62,434 nt of DNA from Zygnema cylindricum. Its lineage: Eukaryota; Streptophyta; Zygnematophyceae; Zygnematales; Zygnemataceae. The notes under the pieces were generated by a model. It saw only the letters and a program-made list of their open reading frames with translations, ran no database searches and had not been told where the DNA came from. Location of the stretch: contig JBBHKE010003465.1 of assembly GCA_037447655.1 (NCBI GenBank), positions 1 through 62,434 on the forward strand, given 5' to 3'. Positions 43,054-53,650 of the stretch are shown here, in pieces; within the stretch, counting starts at the first letter, position 1, and every line of letters begins with the position of its first letter. The position numbers and the translations under genes were made by a program.

Positions 43054-43552
43054 CACCGCGCATCGTAATTAGAGTAATGAAAAAATTAGAGTAAAAAAAG
43101 AGAAAAAAATAATTAGAGTTACTTACTCTAATTTATGTGATATAACTGTTTCAAAAAAAATTTTACTCTAATTTATGCGGTGTACTCTAATTTGGCAAGC
43201 TAATATTCTATATTGTAAATAAGGTATTCGTACAGCATCTGACAAACGTACAGATTATCGTCACCATGACGTTTTCACTGAAGGTTTGTTAAAACGCAGT
43301 TACATGATAACGGCATGTATTAAATCATTAATTGTTCTTTTTTACTTATAAATGTACAATTTTGCACGGTCGAACGTCGTCCGTACTCTACACCATTTAA
43401 AACGAACATATATTAGAATTAAAAACGCTAATTAAACCTTACCTTAAATAGAATAATGAAAAAATTAAAATCATTTACTTTATTTGATGTGATATAGTCG
43501 AAATTTCGAGCGACCGAATTAGAGTAATTTACTCTAATTACGATTCGCGGTG
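43054..43552. mobile_element. MITE 5 inside the N3 RT gene
   Basis: 499 bp, left CACCGCGCATCGTAATTAGA, right (reverse complement) CACCGCGAATCGTAATTAGA, flanked by TA at 43052-43053 and 43553-43554. Removal leaves GAACTAGTGGACAGT, coding E-L-V-D-S, the expected RT sequence at that point, which proves both boundaries. Subterminal ACTCTAATT words are repeated inside, including an inner GCGGTGTA at about 43178-43185. Confidence 0.9.
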
Positions 43553-45009
43553 TAGTGGACAGTCCTCCTAACAGAAAACCTATTGGGAGTAAATGGGTGT
43601 TGAAACTTAAATTGAACCCAAATAATACCATTGAGAGGTATAAGGCTCGATTGGTAGCGGAGGGGTTCACCTAAAAGGAGGGGATTGACTATAAGGAGAC
43701 CTTTGCTCCAGTTGTTCGGTTTCCATCAGTTAGGATCCTCCTCAGTCTGGCAGCAGCGGAAGACATGGAAATACACCAGATGGACATTACGAGTGCCTTT
43801 CTTAATGGTGAGTTAGAGGAAGAGATATTGATGAGGCAACCAGAGGGATTTGTGGAGAAAGGAGAAGAGAGCAAAGTGTGCATGCTCAACAAGTCCTTAT
43901 ATGGACTGAAGCAGGCTCACCAATAGTGGAATAAGAAACTAGATGAGTTTCTCACCGGTCTGGCGTATATCCGGATTAATTCTGACCATTCTTTCTATAT
44001 GTTTGAGGATGAGAATGGTGTCATTATTATTCCAATCTATGTGAATGATCAGCTTGTGCTCAGTAAGTCTTTGGAAAAGATCAATAGGCGAAAGAAAGAT
44101 CTTAGAGGCAGATTTGATATGAAGGATTTAGGTGAGGCAAAATACATTTTGGGGATCAAAATGGAGAGAGATAGGGGGAAAAGTATTATTAGACTTACTC
44201 AAAAAGAAGCAATAGGAAATATGCTTGAGAAATTTCAGATGAAAAGGCTAACAGTTGTACCACTCCCATGGACTTGAAAAAAATAAGTGATGGAAGTGTA
44301 GAAGGAGGAGTGATGATCTTAGATGATCAGATGAGTCCAAAAGAGAGAGAGTTTATGAAGTCTATCCCTTATAGACAGGTCGTAGGAAGTTTGATCTATT
44401 TTATGAACTGCACTAGGCCGGACATAACGGCAGCAGTAAGAGTTCTCAGTAGGAGTCTTAATGATCCTAGGAAGAGAGACAGGGAGGCAGCCAAGAGAGT
44501 CATGAGATATCTGGTGGGAACCAGAGAGTTATGGTTGCATTTGGGAGGGGAGCACACAGACATCACTACTTGGAGTGATGCTGTTATGGGGACGCACCTA
44601 TGAGAAAATGCACTTCTGTTGTGTGTTATATGTGGGGGAAGGTGCTTGTTGTTGGAGCAGTAAGCAACAAAAGATGGTTGCTCAATCTACTATGGAGGCT
44701 AAGTATATGGCGTCTTGTTTTGCTGTGAAAGAATTGATGTGGGTCAAGTCTTTGTTGCAAGAACTGGGGTATATGAAGGAGGGAGTGCATGAAGTGTTTT
44801 GTAATAATTAAGCTGCCATTGGAATTTCAGATAATCCAAAACATCATTTCAAAGCTAAGCATATGGACATTCGATAGAGTTTTGTGAGGGAAAAAGTTGA
44901 GAATAAGATTGTGAATCTTGTATATAGATTTGATGAGGAAATAGTGGCTGATATGATGACAAAACTAGTGCCCTCTCCTGAATTAAAATATTGCAGAGAA
45001 AAATGTTGA
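43553..45009 (+). pseudogene. pol: Reverse transcriptase and RNase H of N3
   Basis: RT resumes with PIGSKWVLKLKLNPNNTIER, FAPVVRFPSVRILLSLAA, EIHQMDITSAFLNGELEE (first catalytic Asp), MLNKSLYGLKQA, then the catalytic box at 44038-44049 as YVND: the first of the two Asp is Asn. RLTQKEAIGNMLEKF and YRQVVGSLIYFMNCTRPDI follow. RNase H begins TWSDAVMG, shifts frame, has STMEAKYMAS, and its last catalytic site reads FCNN-stop where family members have CDNEA. Stops at 43671, 43924 and 44815. Confidence 0.85.
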
Positions 45010-46251
45010 CTAAAACTAAAGTTAAAACTAGACTAGAAAATAACGGGAGTGTTGAAATTAATAGATTTTTATTGTATTTTCTAGGTCTGAACTTATTAGG
45101 AAAAACAGGAAAAATAAAAGCGCAGGCAGCTTGCCTCCACCTCTTCACTCTACCCCCCCCATACTTGTTGTAGTCACTGAAGGATAGAGAGGTTAGTGGA
45201 GCCATGGCAGCCTTAGCCCCATAGGCAGGACTCACGAGTGACCTAAGTCACTTTCAACAAAAGGCTAAATTCAGCAGGACTTAAACCTTTAACCGGCAGA
45301 GTGTAACATAGTCGTCAACTCAAACCGGTCTGTCGTAATAGTTCGATACATAACATGAGGTACAATATCTATTTAAGCATTCAACAATACATTAATTCAA
45401 TTAACGTAACTATGAAAAATGAAACATAGAGACGTAGCCGATTTAGTGCGTACATCAAATCTGCCGCACAAAATAAATGAATCGGACATTTATTTCAACG
45501 GCAAACATTAAAAGCCGGTCTTCATCCAACGTCTCTAATCATCGCCAAAGTTCTGGAATGGTCACTTTGGCGGATTTTGGACGTGGCGTGACGTGGCATG
45601 TGTTGTACTACAACCATTAGAGCAGGTGGAGCATCAGTAGTAGTAGTGGAAGTAGATATAATCTTACTCACAGAAGCTTATCATAATCCTATCAAACAGC
45701 TGTTTTCTACAGCTCACCAAATTTGATAAAATGAACCAAACTACTTTAAACTATAACACAGTATAGAATATCACAAAGATTGACAACTTCGAAAGTTTCA
45801 GCTCAATTGATCTAACATACACCAATATATGCAACTCAGAAGTTTCCCAAAAATAATCTGCGGATTACAGAATCTGGAAGTCTGGATACATAAAATGTTC
45901 TACGTCCTAAGTCTTATACTCTTCACTCAGTTTTCCTACTACATAGTGCTGTACCGCCAATACAAGTGTTCCAACACGATACATCCAAAAGAACTAAACT
46001 GCCACTAAGGTCTAAGTGCTCCTACTTACTCTAAGAACTAATCTATCACTATACACTCATTATGACTAGAATCCTATACAGGTGATTTGATCAAATACTT
46101 GTCGCGTGTCTAAGTGAATCTCGTTTGTTGACTTAATTCAGATCAACGGCCGTAGCGCAGTCCAATTCCTGATTATATTCAAATATCCGCAGCTTCGTAG
46201 CAGCTACGTTATCACATACAAAAGTTAGCGGCAGCTGCGTTTGTCTTGTTG

Positions 46252-46989
46252 TGTTGTTTTTAGAAAGCTTTAGTCCTCTTTATGCCTCAGCTGTGAGAGA
46301 AAGCTGTTCAGGACTTAAGCTATTTTTGGTTGAGTTCGGTTCAGTACTTACCGAAATTAGTGTGACAGTGAAGTTGGGAGTTCACGGTTCATTCACACTT
46401 GGGACACGTGTCGTCACTTGGGAGAATGCGTGAGTATGTCCTCCGTGGACGTACGGAAATTCGGCAGGACCACTGGACTTCGTGAAGTCAATTCTACGGT
46501 GCCAAATCCTCTAATCGGACCGCTGACAGCTGCCGCCAACAAATAGTGACGAGGCGTGACTATATCATTATCACTTTACGTTGTCTGAACTTCGGTGTAA
46601 ATATTTGTGATAGAATGTTAGATGTACGGCTGGAATGCCTCCGTAAAGCTTAGTGTAGTTTCGGTGTATAAAAGTAGGACTTAGTGAATTTGATTTTTAG
46701 GAACAAATGATATGAAAACTGTACACTCAGTTTTATGTAATTTCATTTCTACATATCTCACAGATTTGTTAGCGGAATTGATTGAAATTTTGTGTGTGTG
46801 TTCCTTTTTATGTTATCTACATTGTGGCAAATTCTCAGTACGTTTGGAGCGTTTTTCTGAAAGTTATAGTCTGTCAAAGTTGCTGTTCAGCCATCGGTAT
46901 TTGTGGAAGCTTCCTCTCTTGATTTGTTCTACGATGACTACTGCTGCATCTTCTTCATCTTCAGTACCAACACTTGTCTCAGAACAACA
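46252..46989 (+). mobile_element. Solo LTR (family II) inside the N4 LTR
   Basis: 738 bp, TGTTGTTTTTAGAAAGC to CAGAACAACA, with the perfect TSD TGTTG at 46247-46251 and 46990-46994. TATAAAAG at 46667-46674 is followed by TAGGACTTAG at 46675-46684. An ATG at 46934 opens MTTAASSSSSVPTLVSEQ, ending exactly at the LTR end. It is the innermost element of the nest. No internal sequence remains. Confidence 0.9.
46667..46684 (+). promoter_or_regulatory. TATA box and TAGGACTTAG word
   Basis: TATAAAAG directly followed by TAGGACTTAG. The second word occurs at the matching place in LTRs of all three families, so this is the likely core promoter and start-site region. Confidence 0.55.
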
Positions 46990-47247
46990 TGTTGCGTAGC
47001 AACTGCGTTGTCATGTACCAAAATATCCGCAGTTGCGTTTGACCCGTTGCGTCGCAGGCTACGTTCCTCGGTATAGACCATATCAAAAATTAACCGCAGC
47101 TGCGCTTGTTCCATCTGCGTCGCAGCTGCGTTGTCGTTACCTTTGAAAAACCAGCACTGTGATTCAAGTGACGACGCGTGTCCATATAGATCTATTTTTC
47201 CGCCGTCGTATAAATTTGTTGAGACTTAAAGCTTTCCAAAAACAACA

Positions 47248-47465
47248 CTCCCCTAAAGCTTTAGACTTAGTATGCCAGGGCAGCTGCGATGTCGAACTAG
47301 CGGAGCCTCGCAGCATAGCAACGTAGCAATTTAGCAAGTCACGTAGTCCCATTATATCCTCGTTATTCGACTAGAGCAGCATAGCATTATAGCAAGGCAG
47401 CAACTCAGCTATTCACTCAATCCCATTGCGTCCCTACAACAATTCAACTTAGGAGCCGGAAGAGC
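47248..47465 (-). other. 3' untranslated part of N4 with repeats
   Basis: Polypurine tract in sense TTTAGGGGAG next to the LTR. The rest is rich in GCAGCATAGC and GCAACGTAGC words, as in the same region of N2 (57900-58110). Confidence 0.6.
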
Positions 47466-48795
47466 TTAAGTGAGCATATCAACAACCATTTTTGCATCTG
47501 GCAAATAGCATAATTTAATCACTTTAGAGAACACTTTTTCTCTTACAAAGTGTAATCTTACATCCATGTGCTTGCTTTTGAAATGGTGACTTGGGTTAGA
47601 AGCAATGGCAATGGCAGCCTGGTTATCACACCAGATCACCTGTGGACCAACCTGCATGTATCCCAATTCTTCTAACATGGATTTTACCCATAGGATTTCT
47701 TTGAGGGCCGAGCTTGCTGCCATATATTCTGACTCCATCGTCGATTGTGCCGTGACCTTTTGAAGTTTGCTGCTCCAACAGCAAGTCCATTCCCAATTTG
47801 CAGAACGAATCTCGTGGTGGATTTTCGACTCGGCATATCACCATAGCTTGCATCACTCCATGTTTCCAGCTTCACTTCTCCTCCGCCTAGTGTGAGTTTG
47901 AGGTCTTTAGTTCCTGCCAAGTATCTTAAAACTCTTCTTGCTGCATCACAGTCAGATTTCCTCGGATTCTCTAGACTTCTGCTCAATACCCCAACAAGGT
48001 GCAGCAATATCCGGACGAGTACAGTTCATGAAATAAATTAAACTTCCCATTATCTGTTTGTAAGGTATCAGTGTCATAGGATCATCCTCCCTTGACTCAA
48101 AAATTTCAGTGACAATAACACCCGGTTTTGTTTCTTCCCCCTCTAACCTATGCCGAAACTCCATTGGTGTTACACATCCTTTTGCCCCTTGCATTCCATA
48201 TTCATCTAACATGTTTCCAATAGCCTCCTTTTGAGTCAATTTTATTAATCTATTTTTCCTGTCCCTCTCTACTTTAATACCCAAAATATATTTTGCCTCA
48301 CCGAGGTCTTTCATCTCGAACCGTGATTTCAAAGCAATTTTAATTTTGTTAATTTCATTCATTGATTTGCTGACTAATAGTAGATCATCTACGTATACCG
48401 CTATATATACTATTCCATCCTTACCCTGTAAAACATAGACAGACAGAGTGATCAGAGCTTATCCTTTTAAAGCCTAGACCAGTTAAGAATTCATCAAGTT
48501 TTAGATTCTATTCCCTCGGGGCCTGTTTTAGGCCGTACAATGATTTTAGCAATTTACATACTAGGTGCTCTTTTCCTGGTTCTGCATACATTTCAGGTTG
48601 CTGCATGTAAATGGTCTCCTCTAGTTCTCCATGTAAAAAGGTCGTCTTTACATCCATCTGATGTATTTCCATATCTTCTATAGCAGCTAGAGATATCAAA
48701 ATCCTAACTGTTGGAAATCTTACAACAAGAGAAAAGGTCTCTTCAAAGTCAATTCCTTCCTTTTAATTATAACCCTTTGCCACAAGTCTAGCCTT
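47466..48795 (-). pseudogene. pol: Reverse transcriptase and RNase H of N4
   Basis: RT: EDMEIHQMDVKTTFLHGELEE with its Asp, LLKSLYGLKQAPRE (48699-48508), the intact YVDD box at 48384-48395, MNEINKIKIALKSRFEMKDL (48362 down), IPYKQIMGSLIYFMNCTRPDI. A frameshift near 47990, then RNase H: TWSDASYGDMPSRKST, STMESEYMAASSALKE, WCDNQAAIAIASN, HHFKSKHMDVRLHFVRE (to 47466). All RT and RNase H catalytic residues are present. Breaks: a stop near 48505 and frame changes near 48430 and 47990. Confidence 0.85.
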
Positions 48796-49711
48796 CTATC
48801 GTTCAATGGTATTTTCTGGATTTAACTTCACCTTGAATACCCATTTGCTGCCGATCGCTTTTCGATCCGGAGGAAGATCCACAAGCTCCCATGTTTGAGC
48901 CTCAATGATCGATTTCATTTCATCGCTTGCCGCCTCAATCCAGTGATTCCGCTCCTGTGATGAGAAGGCTTCCCGGATGGTCAGAGGCTCCCTTGAGGCT
49001 GCGGAGTAGGCAAAGTGAGAACTTGCTTGTAGGCGTCTATTGGATCTTCTTTCCCCCGGAAATTCTGAAGCTAAAATTATCGGATCCCGTGCGTTGCGCG
49101 TGTTGCGCTGGTTGCGATCTGTAGGCACTGACTGCTGTTGTTGCGCTGTGAAACGAACACGCTGCGCAACCCGATTTTGTTTCGATTCCGGTGGTACCAT
49201 TGGGGAATTTTGCATCTGTGGGACAATATTATGGATGCTATCTAAAATGACATATTCTTGTAGTTTTTGCTGCTTTTGCTGCTGTGTCATTTTAAATAAG
49301 TCTATCGAGTCTAGTTCATCTTTCACAATGATATTCCTTGCTACAATGATTTTCTGTCTCTCAAAAACAAATACTCTATAACCTTTAGAGTGATCATCAT
49401 ATCCTAACAAAATGCCCAACAATCCCTTAGGTTCCATTTTCCATCTATTATTAGACGTATCCAGAATAAAGCATTTACTTCTAAAAACTTTGAAGAGACT
49501 GACATCCGGTTTTATACCCGTCCAGATCTCATAAGGAGTGGTTTCTACCGATCTTGAACCTATCCTATTTTTGATATAAACTGCACAATTTAACGCTTCA
49601 GCCCAGAATTTCGGATCTACGTCCTTATCCGCAAGCATTGACTTAGAGCTTTTTGTGATAGTTCTATTTAGTCTTTCTGAGACCCCATTCTGTTCGGAGA
49701 GTATGGGACAG
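48796..49711 (-). pseudogene. pol: Integrase C-terminal part, linker and RT entry of N4
   Basis: 280 open codons (49638-48796): MLADKDVDPKFWAEALNCAV, KNRIGSRSVETTPYEIWTG, GILLGYDDHSKGYRVFVFE, a Gln-rich stretch (MTQQQKQQKLQEY), an Arg/Asn/Gln-rich linker with repeated GCGCAAC codons (DRNQRNTRNARDP), then SFSSQERNHWIEAA-type RT entry (EMKSIIEAQTWELVDLPPDR) and GSKWVFKVKLNPENTIE. It ends in a stop near 48795. Confidence 0.85.
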
Positions 49712-50610
49712 TCAATTTATGACTAATTCCTTCCTTGAGTAAGAAGTTTTCAAACTCTTTTGACGTATATTCCCCACCATTGTCCAATCTAAGCTCCAAA
49801 ATTGGTAGACCGTGTAGTTTCTCCACCCACGCTTTGTAGTGTGAAAAAAAGTAAAGACTTCACTCTTTTCTTTCATGAAGTAGACCTTAGTAAACCTCAA
49901 AAAATCATCTGTAAACGTAACCATATATTTCATCCCACCGGCAGATGGTACCTTTGCAGGACAAAAAACATCAGAATGAATGAGTTGCAAAAGTTTAGTA
50001 GACGTATGTTCAGATCTTGAGGAAACGGTAATCTGTGTATTTTTCCTAGTGCACATCCATCACACGTTTTTGGTGACTTGTTTGACACAGTGACACCTTC
50101 TATTTTACCAGCATTGATCATCTTTTTCATGCTATCATAATGCACATGGCCTAACCTTTTATGCCACAGCTGATCTGAGGATAATGCACCTGAATACAAA
50201 GCATCATTTTCTTTATCATCGGGCATATCCATTTGATACATTTTGCTAGCATCTCTAGTTCCCGTAACTGCAATTTTCCCATTTTTGCTAACAACCTGCC
50301 TGCCATGTTTCAGATTGACCTCAAACCCTTTACTTTCTACCAAAGAAGTTGAGAAATTTTTTTTCTTAAAATCTGGGACATACAGAACATTATGAAGAGT
50401 TCTCTCAACAGCCTTGCCCTCTACATCAACTAGCAAGGAGACATCACCAAGAGCCCGCATTTGCACACTCATTCCACATGCATAGTATATATTTTTCTTT
50501 GGTGTTGATTTCAGATTTTTGAAAACGGCCTTGTTCCAGCACATGTGGGCCGATGCTCCCGTGTCCATTATCCATCCATTGTCTTTAGCGCCCTCCATTG
50601 CTGCCGCCAT
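49712..50610 (-). pseudogene. pol: Protease and integrase core of N4
   Basis: Open from 50610 to 49930: MDTGASAHMCWNK (intact aspartic protease site), LHNVLYVPDFKKKNFSTSLV, the HHCC finger (LWHKRLGHVHYD ... CDGCALGKIHRLPFP). A frameshift near 50030 leads to HSDVFCPAKVPSAGG and VTFTDDFLRFTKVYFMKEKS; a second near 49850 puts DNGGEY and the rest in another frame. The three acidic integrase residues are present in frames that no longer join. Confidence 0.8.
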
Positions 50611-51298
50611 TGCAAATAGATCATCATCCTCCTCGTTAGAGAGTGAGAGAGACTCGTCATGATGGGATGAAGACGCCGAGAATAGTGCATTTCCTCGTTG
50701 TGACGATCCCGTGAAGCCGTGATGAAATTGGTTCTGCTGCCAACCAGGCCTATATAGACCTGTTTCATTAGCCTTTTTAAGCTAAGGACAAAATTTGTAT
50801 CCATGACCTTTTTCATTACAATAAAAATAAGCATTGAAAGATTGTCTATTTCCTCTTTGATTAAACTGTCTAAAGAAATTCGTTACAATAGTCAGCCATT
50901 GTGCCACTCGTGTATTTGTAGTCCCAAACTCGTCCAGCCAAAAATAGCTCTTGCTGTACATTAGCCTTTTCAAAATCATACTTCAGAGATTTCCAGATAT
51001 CGATCGCCTTTTTCATTTTTATCCGTGACATAGCCAATTCTTCTAAAATACAAAACTTTAAAATTGACCCAGCTTGCGAATTTTTCTTTGACCATGATGG
51101 ATCTGATTCCGCCAGTGAACCATCCAAAATGTTCAAAAGATTAACATTTTCAAAGTGTGTTTCCACCATATCCGCCCAATACGCGTATTTTTCTCCCGAG
51201 AAAATAGGAATTCTTGATGACAGGCCCGTAACCTGTTGTTCTACAACTAGTGGAGCAGGTGGAGAATCAGCAGTAGTAGTGGAAGTAGATATAATCTT
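50611..51298 (-). pseudogene. gag: Gag of N4
   Basis: The frame enters from the LTR (STSTTTADSPPAPLVVEQ) through the primer site (QVTG) into LSSRIPIFSGEKYAYWADMV, ETHFENVNLLNILDGSLAES and MSRIKMKKAIDIWKSL. The codon that is ATG in N2 is ATA in both N4 LTRs, and the primer-site ATG is ACG. The knuckle near 50810-50850 reads AYFYCNEKGHGYKFC; its first Cys is Tyr. Frame changes near 50870 and 50780. Confidence 0.75.
51223..51233 (-). promoter_or_regulatory. Primer-binding site of N4
   Basis: In sense GGTTACGGGCC, one substitution (T to C in the anticodon complement) from GGTTATGGGCC. Confidence 0.7.
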
Positions 51299-52139
51299 AC
51301 TCACAGAAGCTTATCAAGAATCCTATCAAACAGTTGTTTTCTACCGCTCACCAAATCTGATACAATGAACCAAACTACTTCAAACTATAACACAGTATAG
51401 AATATCACAAAGATTGACAACTCCCAAAGTTTCAGCTCAATTGATCCAACATACACCAATATATGCAACTCAGAAGTTTCCCAAAAACAGTCTGCAGATT
51501 ACACAGTCTGGAAGTCTGGATATAGAAAATGTTCTACGTCCTAAGTCTTATACTCTTCACTCAGTTGTCCTACTACATAGTGTTGTACCGCCAATAGAAG
51601 TGTTCCAACACGATACATCTAAAATAACTAAACTGCCACTAAGGTCTAAGTGCTCCTACTTACGCTAAGAACTAATCTATCACTGTACACTCAATATGAC
51701 TGAGAATCCTATACAGGTGATTCGATCAAATACTTGTCGCCTGTCTAAGTGAATCTCGTCTGTTAACTTAATTCAGATCAACCGCAGTAGCGCAGTCCAA
51801 TTCCTGATTATATTCAAATATCCGCAGCTTCGTAGCAGCTGCGTTATCACATACAAAAGTTAGCCGCAGCTGCGTTTGTCTTGTTGCGTAGCAACTGCGT
51901 TGTCATGTACCAAAATATCCGCAGTTGCGTTTGACCCGTTGCGTCGCAGGCTGCGTTCGTCCGTACAGACCATATCAAAAATTAACCGCAGCTGCGCTTG
52001 TTCCATCTGCATCGCAGCTGCGTTGTCGTTACCTTTCAAAAACCTGCACTGTGATTCAAGTGACGACGCGTGTTCATATAGATCTATTTTTCCCCCGTCC
52101 TATAAATTTGCTGAGACTTAAAGCTTTCCAAAAACAACA
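51234..52139 (-). repeat. 5' LTR of N4
   Basis: 906 bp. In sense TGTTGTTTTTGGAAAGC (52139) to GTAGAACAACA (51234). GCAGCTGCG and GCAACTGCG words cluster at 51825-52030. Confidence 0.9.
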
Positions 52140-52620
52140 GCATGCTGTAGCGATACGTGGCTGGATTGATTGAGCAACGGAGATCCCGCACGACATAAAA
52201 ACAACTCAGACGGCGACACGCGTCTATTCCATGGCCTTGTCGTACAGAGGTCGTACATAAAGTACATCGGGGATAGTACTTTTTGGTACTTTACAGTATT
52301 CTGATTGTAACGTACTTTAGTAGATAGGGTTTGTGAGAGATATATAGGACTTAAAATATTTTTAGACAGGCACCTCTCTCCCTTGGGAGCTTTGTATAAA
52401 TTGGCATCTTTGCCGGCTCATAACTTATCGGCTGGTTGGCCGTTTTCAGTGATTCTTTTTGCTACGGACTCAAGAGAGTCCATGCTGCACAAGGGTGAAG
52501 TCAAACTGTCAGTTTTCCATCTTGGGAAACAGTGATTATAGCTTGAAGTGGGTTAGTTAAACAGTATCTAGAGGCTTGTTGTATTATGTTTTCCAATGGA
52601 GGACACAGAATTGCATGTAT

Positions 52621-52744
52621 AAGATTCGGTGAGCACTTGTAAACAGTTGTTTTGTAGGATTCTTGATAGCTTCTAAGAGTGTATCATGTCTACTTCTACT
52701 ACTACTGTTGCTCCTCTACTTGCACCGCTAGTCGTAGAACAACA
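52621..52744 (+). repeat. 5' LTR of N2, second piece
   Basis: AAGATTCGGTGAGCAC to GTAGAACAACA. It carries the ATG at 52686 that opens gag and is collinear with 58688-58812. Confidence 0.9.
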
Positions 52745-53650
52745 GGTTATGGGCCTATCATGAAGAATCCCTATCTTTTCCGAGGAAAAGTATGTTTACT
52801 GGGCGGATATGGTGGAGACACAATTTGAGAATGTCAATCTTTTGGACATATTGGATGGTTTGCTGGATGAAACTGATCCGTCATGGTCTAAGAAAAATAC
52901 GCAAGCTCGTTCTATTTTGAAATTATGTATATCAGAGGACTTAGCTATGTCTCGGATAAAAATGAAAAAAGTAATTGATATCCGGAAATCTCAGAAAAAT
53001 GATTATAAAAAAGCTAATGTCCACAGAAACTACTTCTATTAGCTGGAAAAATTTGGGACTATAAGTACACAGGCGGTACTATGGCTGAATATTCTAACAA
53101 ATTTGCATCCTTGTAGATGCACATGCTTGTGCAAGAGGCGTGTTTCCTTTGTTTCGGCAAGAATCATTACTAATGAGGGGTCTCCATCGTAGTATCAAAG
53201 GAGCGTTTGATATGCTCAAACAGAAAGATAAGGCTAGCTGGACTTTACAGTTGGCAATTAATATTTTATTAGTAGAGGAAGCTACAACTAATATTCTCAA
53301 TGTTGAGAAAGTAGAGGCTTTCAATTTAGACTTTGAGAGAAAAGAATAGTTTAGTCAGCAAAAAAATCAGTTTACTTCACAAAATAAGTTCATACAGTTT
53401 AATCAAGGTGGAAATAGACAGTCCAACAATGCATGTTTCTGTTGTAGTGAGAGAGGTCATGGATATAAATTCTGTCCTAATATAAAAAAGGCTAACGAAA
53501 CAGGTTTCTACAGGCCGGGATGGCAACAAAGTGAATTCTACAAAAGCTTCACGGGGCCTACACCTCGTGGAAATACACTATTTTCGGCTTCTTCGTCTCT
53601 CCAAGACGAGACTTTAACGTTTTTTGAAGAAGATGACACGGATCTATTTG
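52686..53650 (+). pseudogene. gag: Gag of N2
   Basis: The LTR-coded MSTSTTTVAPLLAPLVVEQ runs in frame through the primer site (QVMGLS), then shifts to the frame of FSEEKYVYWADMVETQFENV, LDETDPSWSKKNTQARSILK and MSRIKMKKVIDI (52809-53042), then LREASLLMRGLHRSIKG-type (53140-53349). Zinc knuckle ACFCCSERGHGYKFC (about 53425-53470) is intact. Several frame changes and a stop at 53347 inactivate it. Confidence 0.8.
52745..52755 (+). promoter_or_regulatory. Primer-binding site of N2
   Basis: GGTTATGGGCC immediately after the LTR end, complementary to the initiator tRNA-Met anticodon arm. Confidence 0.75.

Larger units (their letters stand above)
45601..47247 (-). repeat. 3' LTR of N4, interrupted by a solo LTR
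   Basis: Sense start TGTTGTTTTTGGAAAGC at 47247, end TTGTAGTACAACA at 45601. The insertion point is in CTTGTTGCGTAGC, whose intact form is visible at 51886-51898. Confidence 0.85.
45601..52139 (-). mobile_element. Copia element N4 (family II), nearly complete
   Basis: 6.5 kb, minus strand. LTRs of about 906 bp (51234-52139) and 904 bp (45601-47247 without the solo LTR). TSD GCATG at 45596-45600 and 52140-52144. Primer site GGTTACGGGCC. The interior holds gag, protease (DTGAS), integrase, RT (YVDD) and RNase H with few breaks. It is the best-preserved pol in the window. LTR divergence by eye is roughly 6-8 percent over the first 300 bp. Confidence 0.9.
33296..52615 (+). mobile_element. Copia element N3 (family I), split several times
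   Basis: 5' LTR 33296-36224 (with a Helitron inside), primer site, gag-protease 36205-37858, an inverted copia copy N3i 37859-42189, pol remainder 42190-45009 (with a MITE inside), polypurine tract TAACGGGAG, 3' LTR from 45050 to 52615 (with N4 inside). TSD TGTAT at 33291-33295 and 52616-52620. About 330 bp of integrase are missing where N3i sits. Pol is inactivated by substitutions and stops. Confidence 0.9.
45050..52615 (+). repeat. 3' LTR of N3, interrupted by N4
   Basis: 45050-45600 plus 52145-52615, about 1022 bp. TGTTGAAATTAATAG to AGAATTGCA, then the TSD TGTAT. Unlike its partner it lacks the Helitron. tRNA-like segment at about 45255-45335 on the minus strand. Confidence 0.9.
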
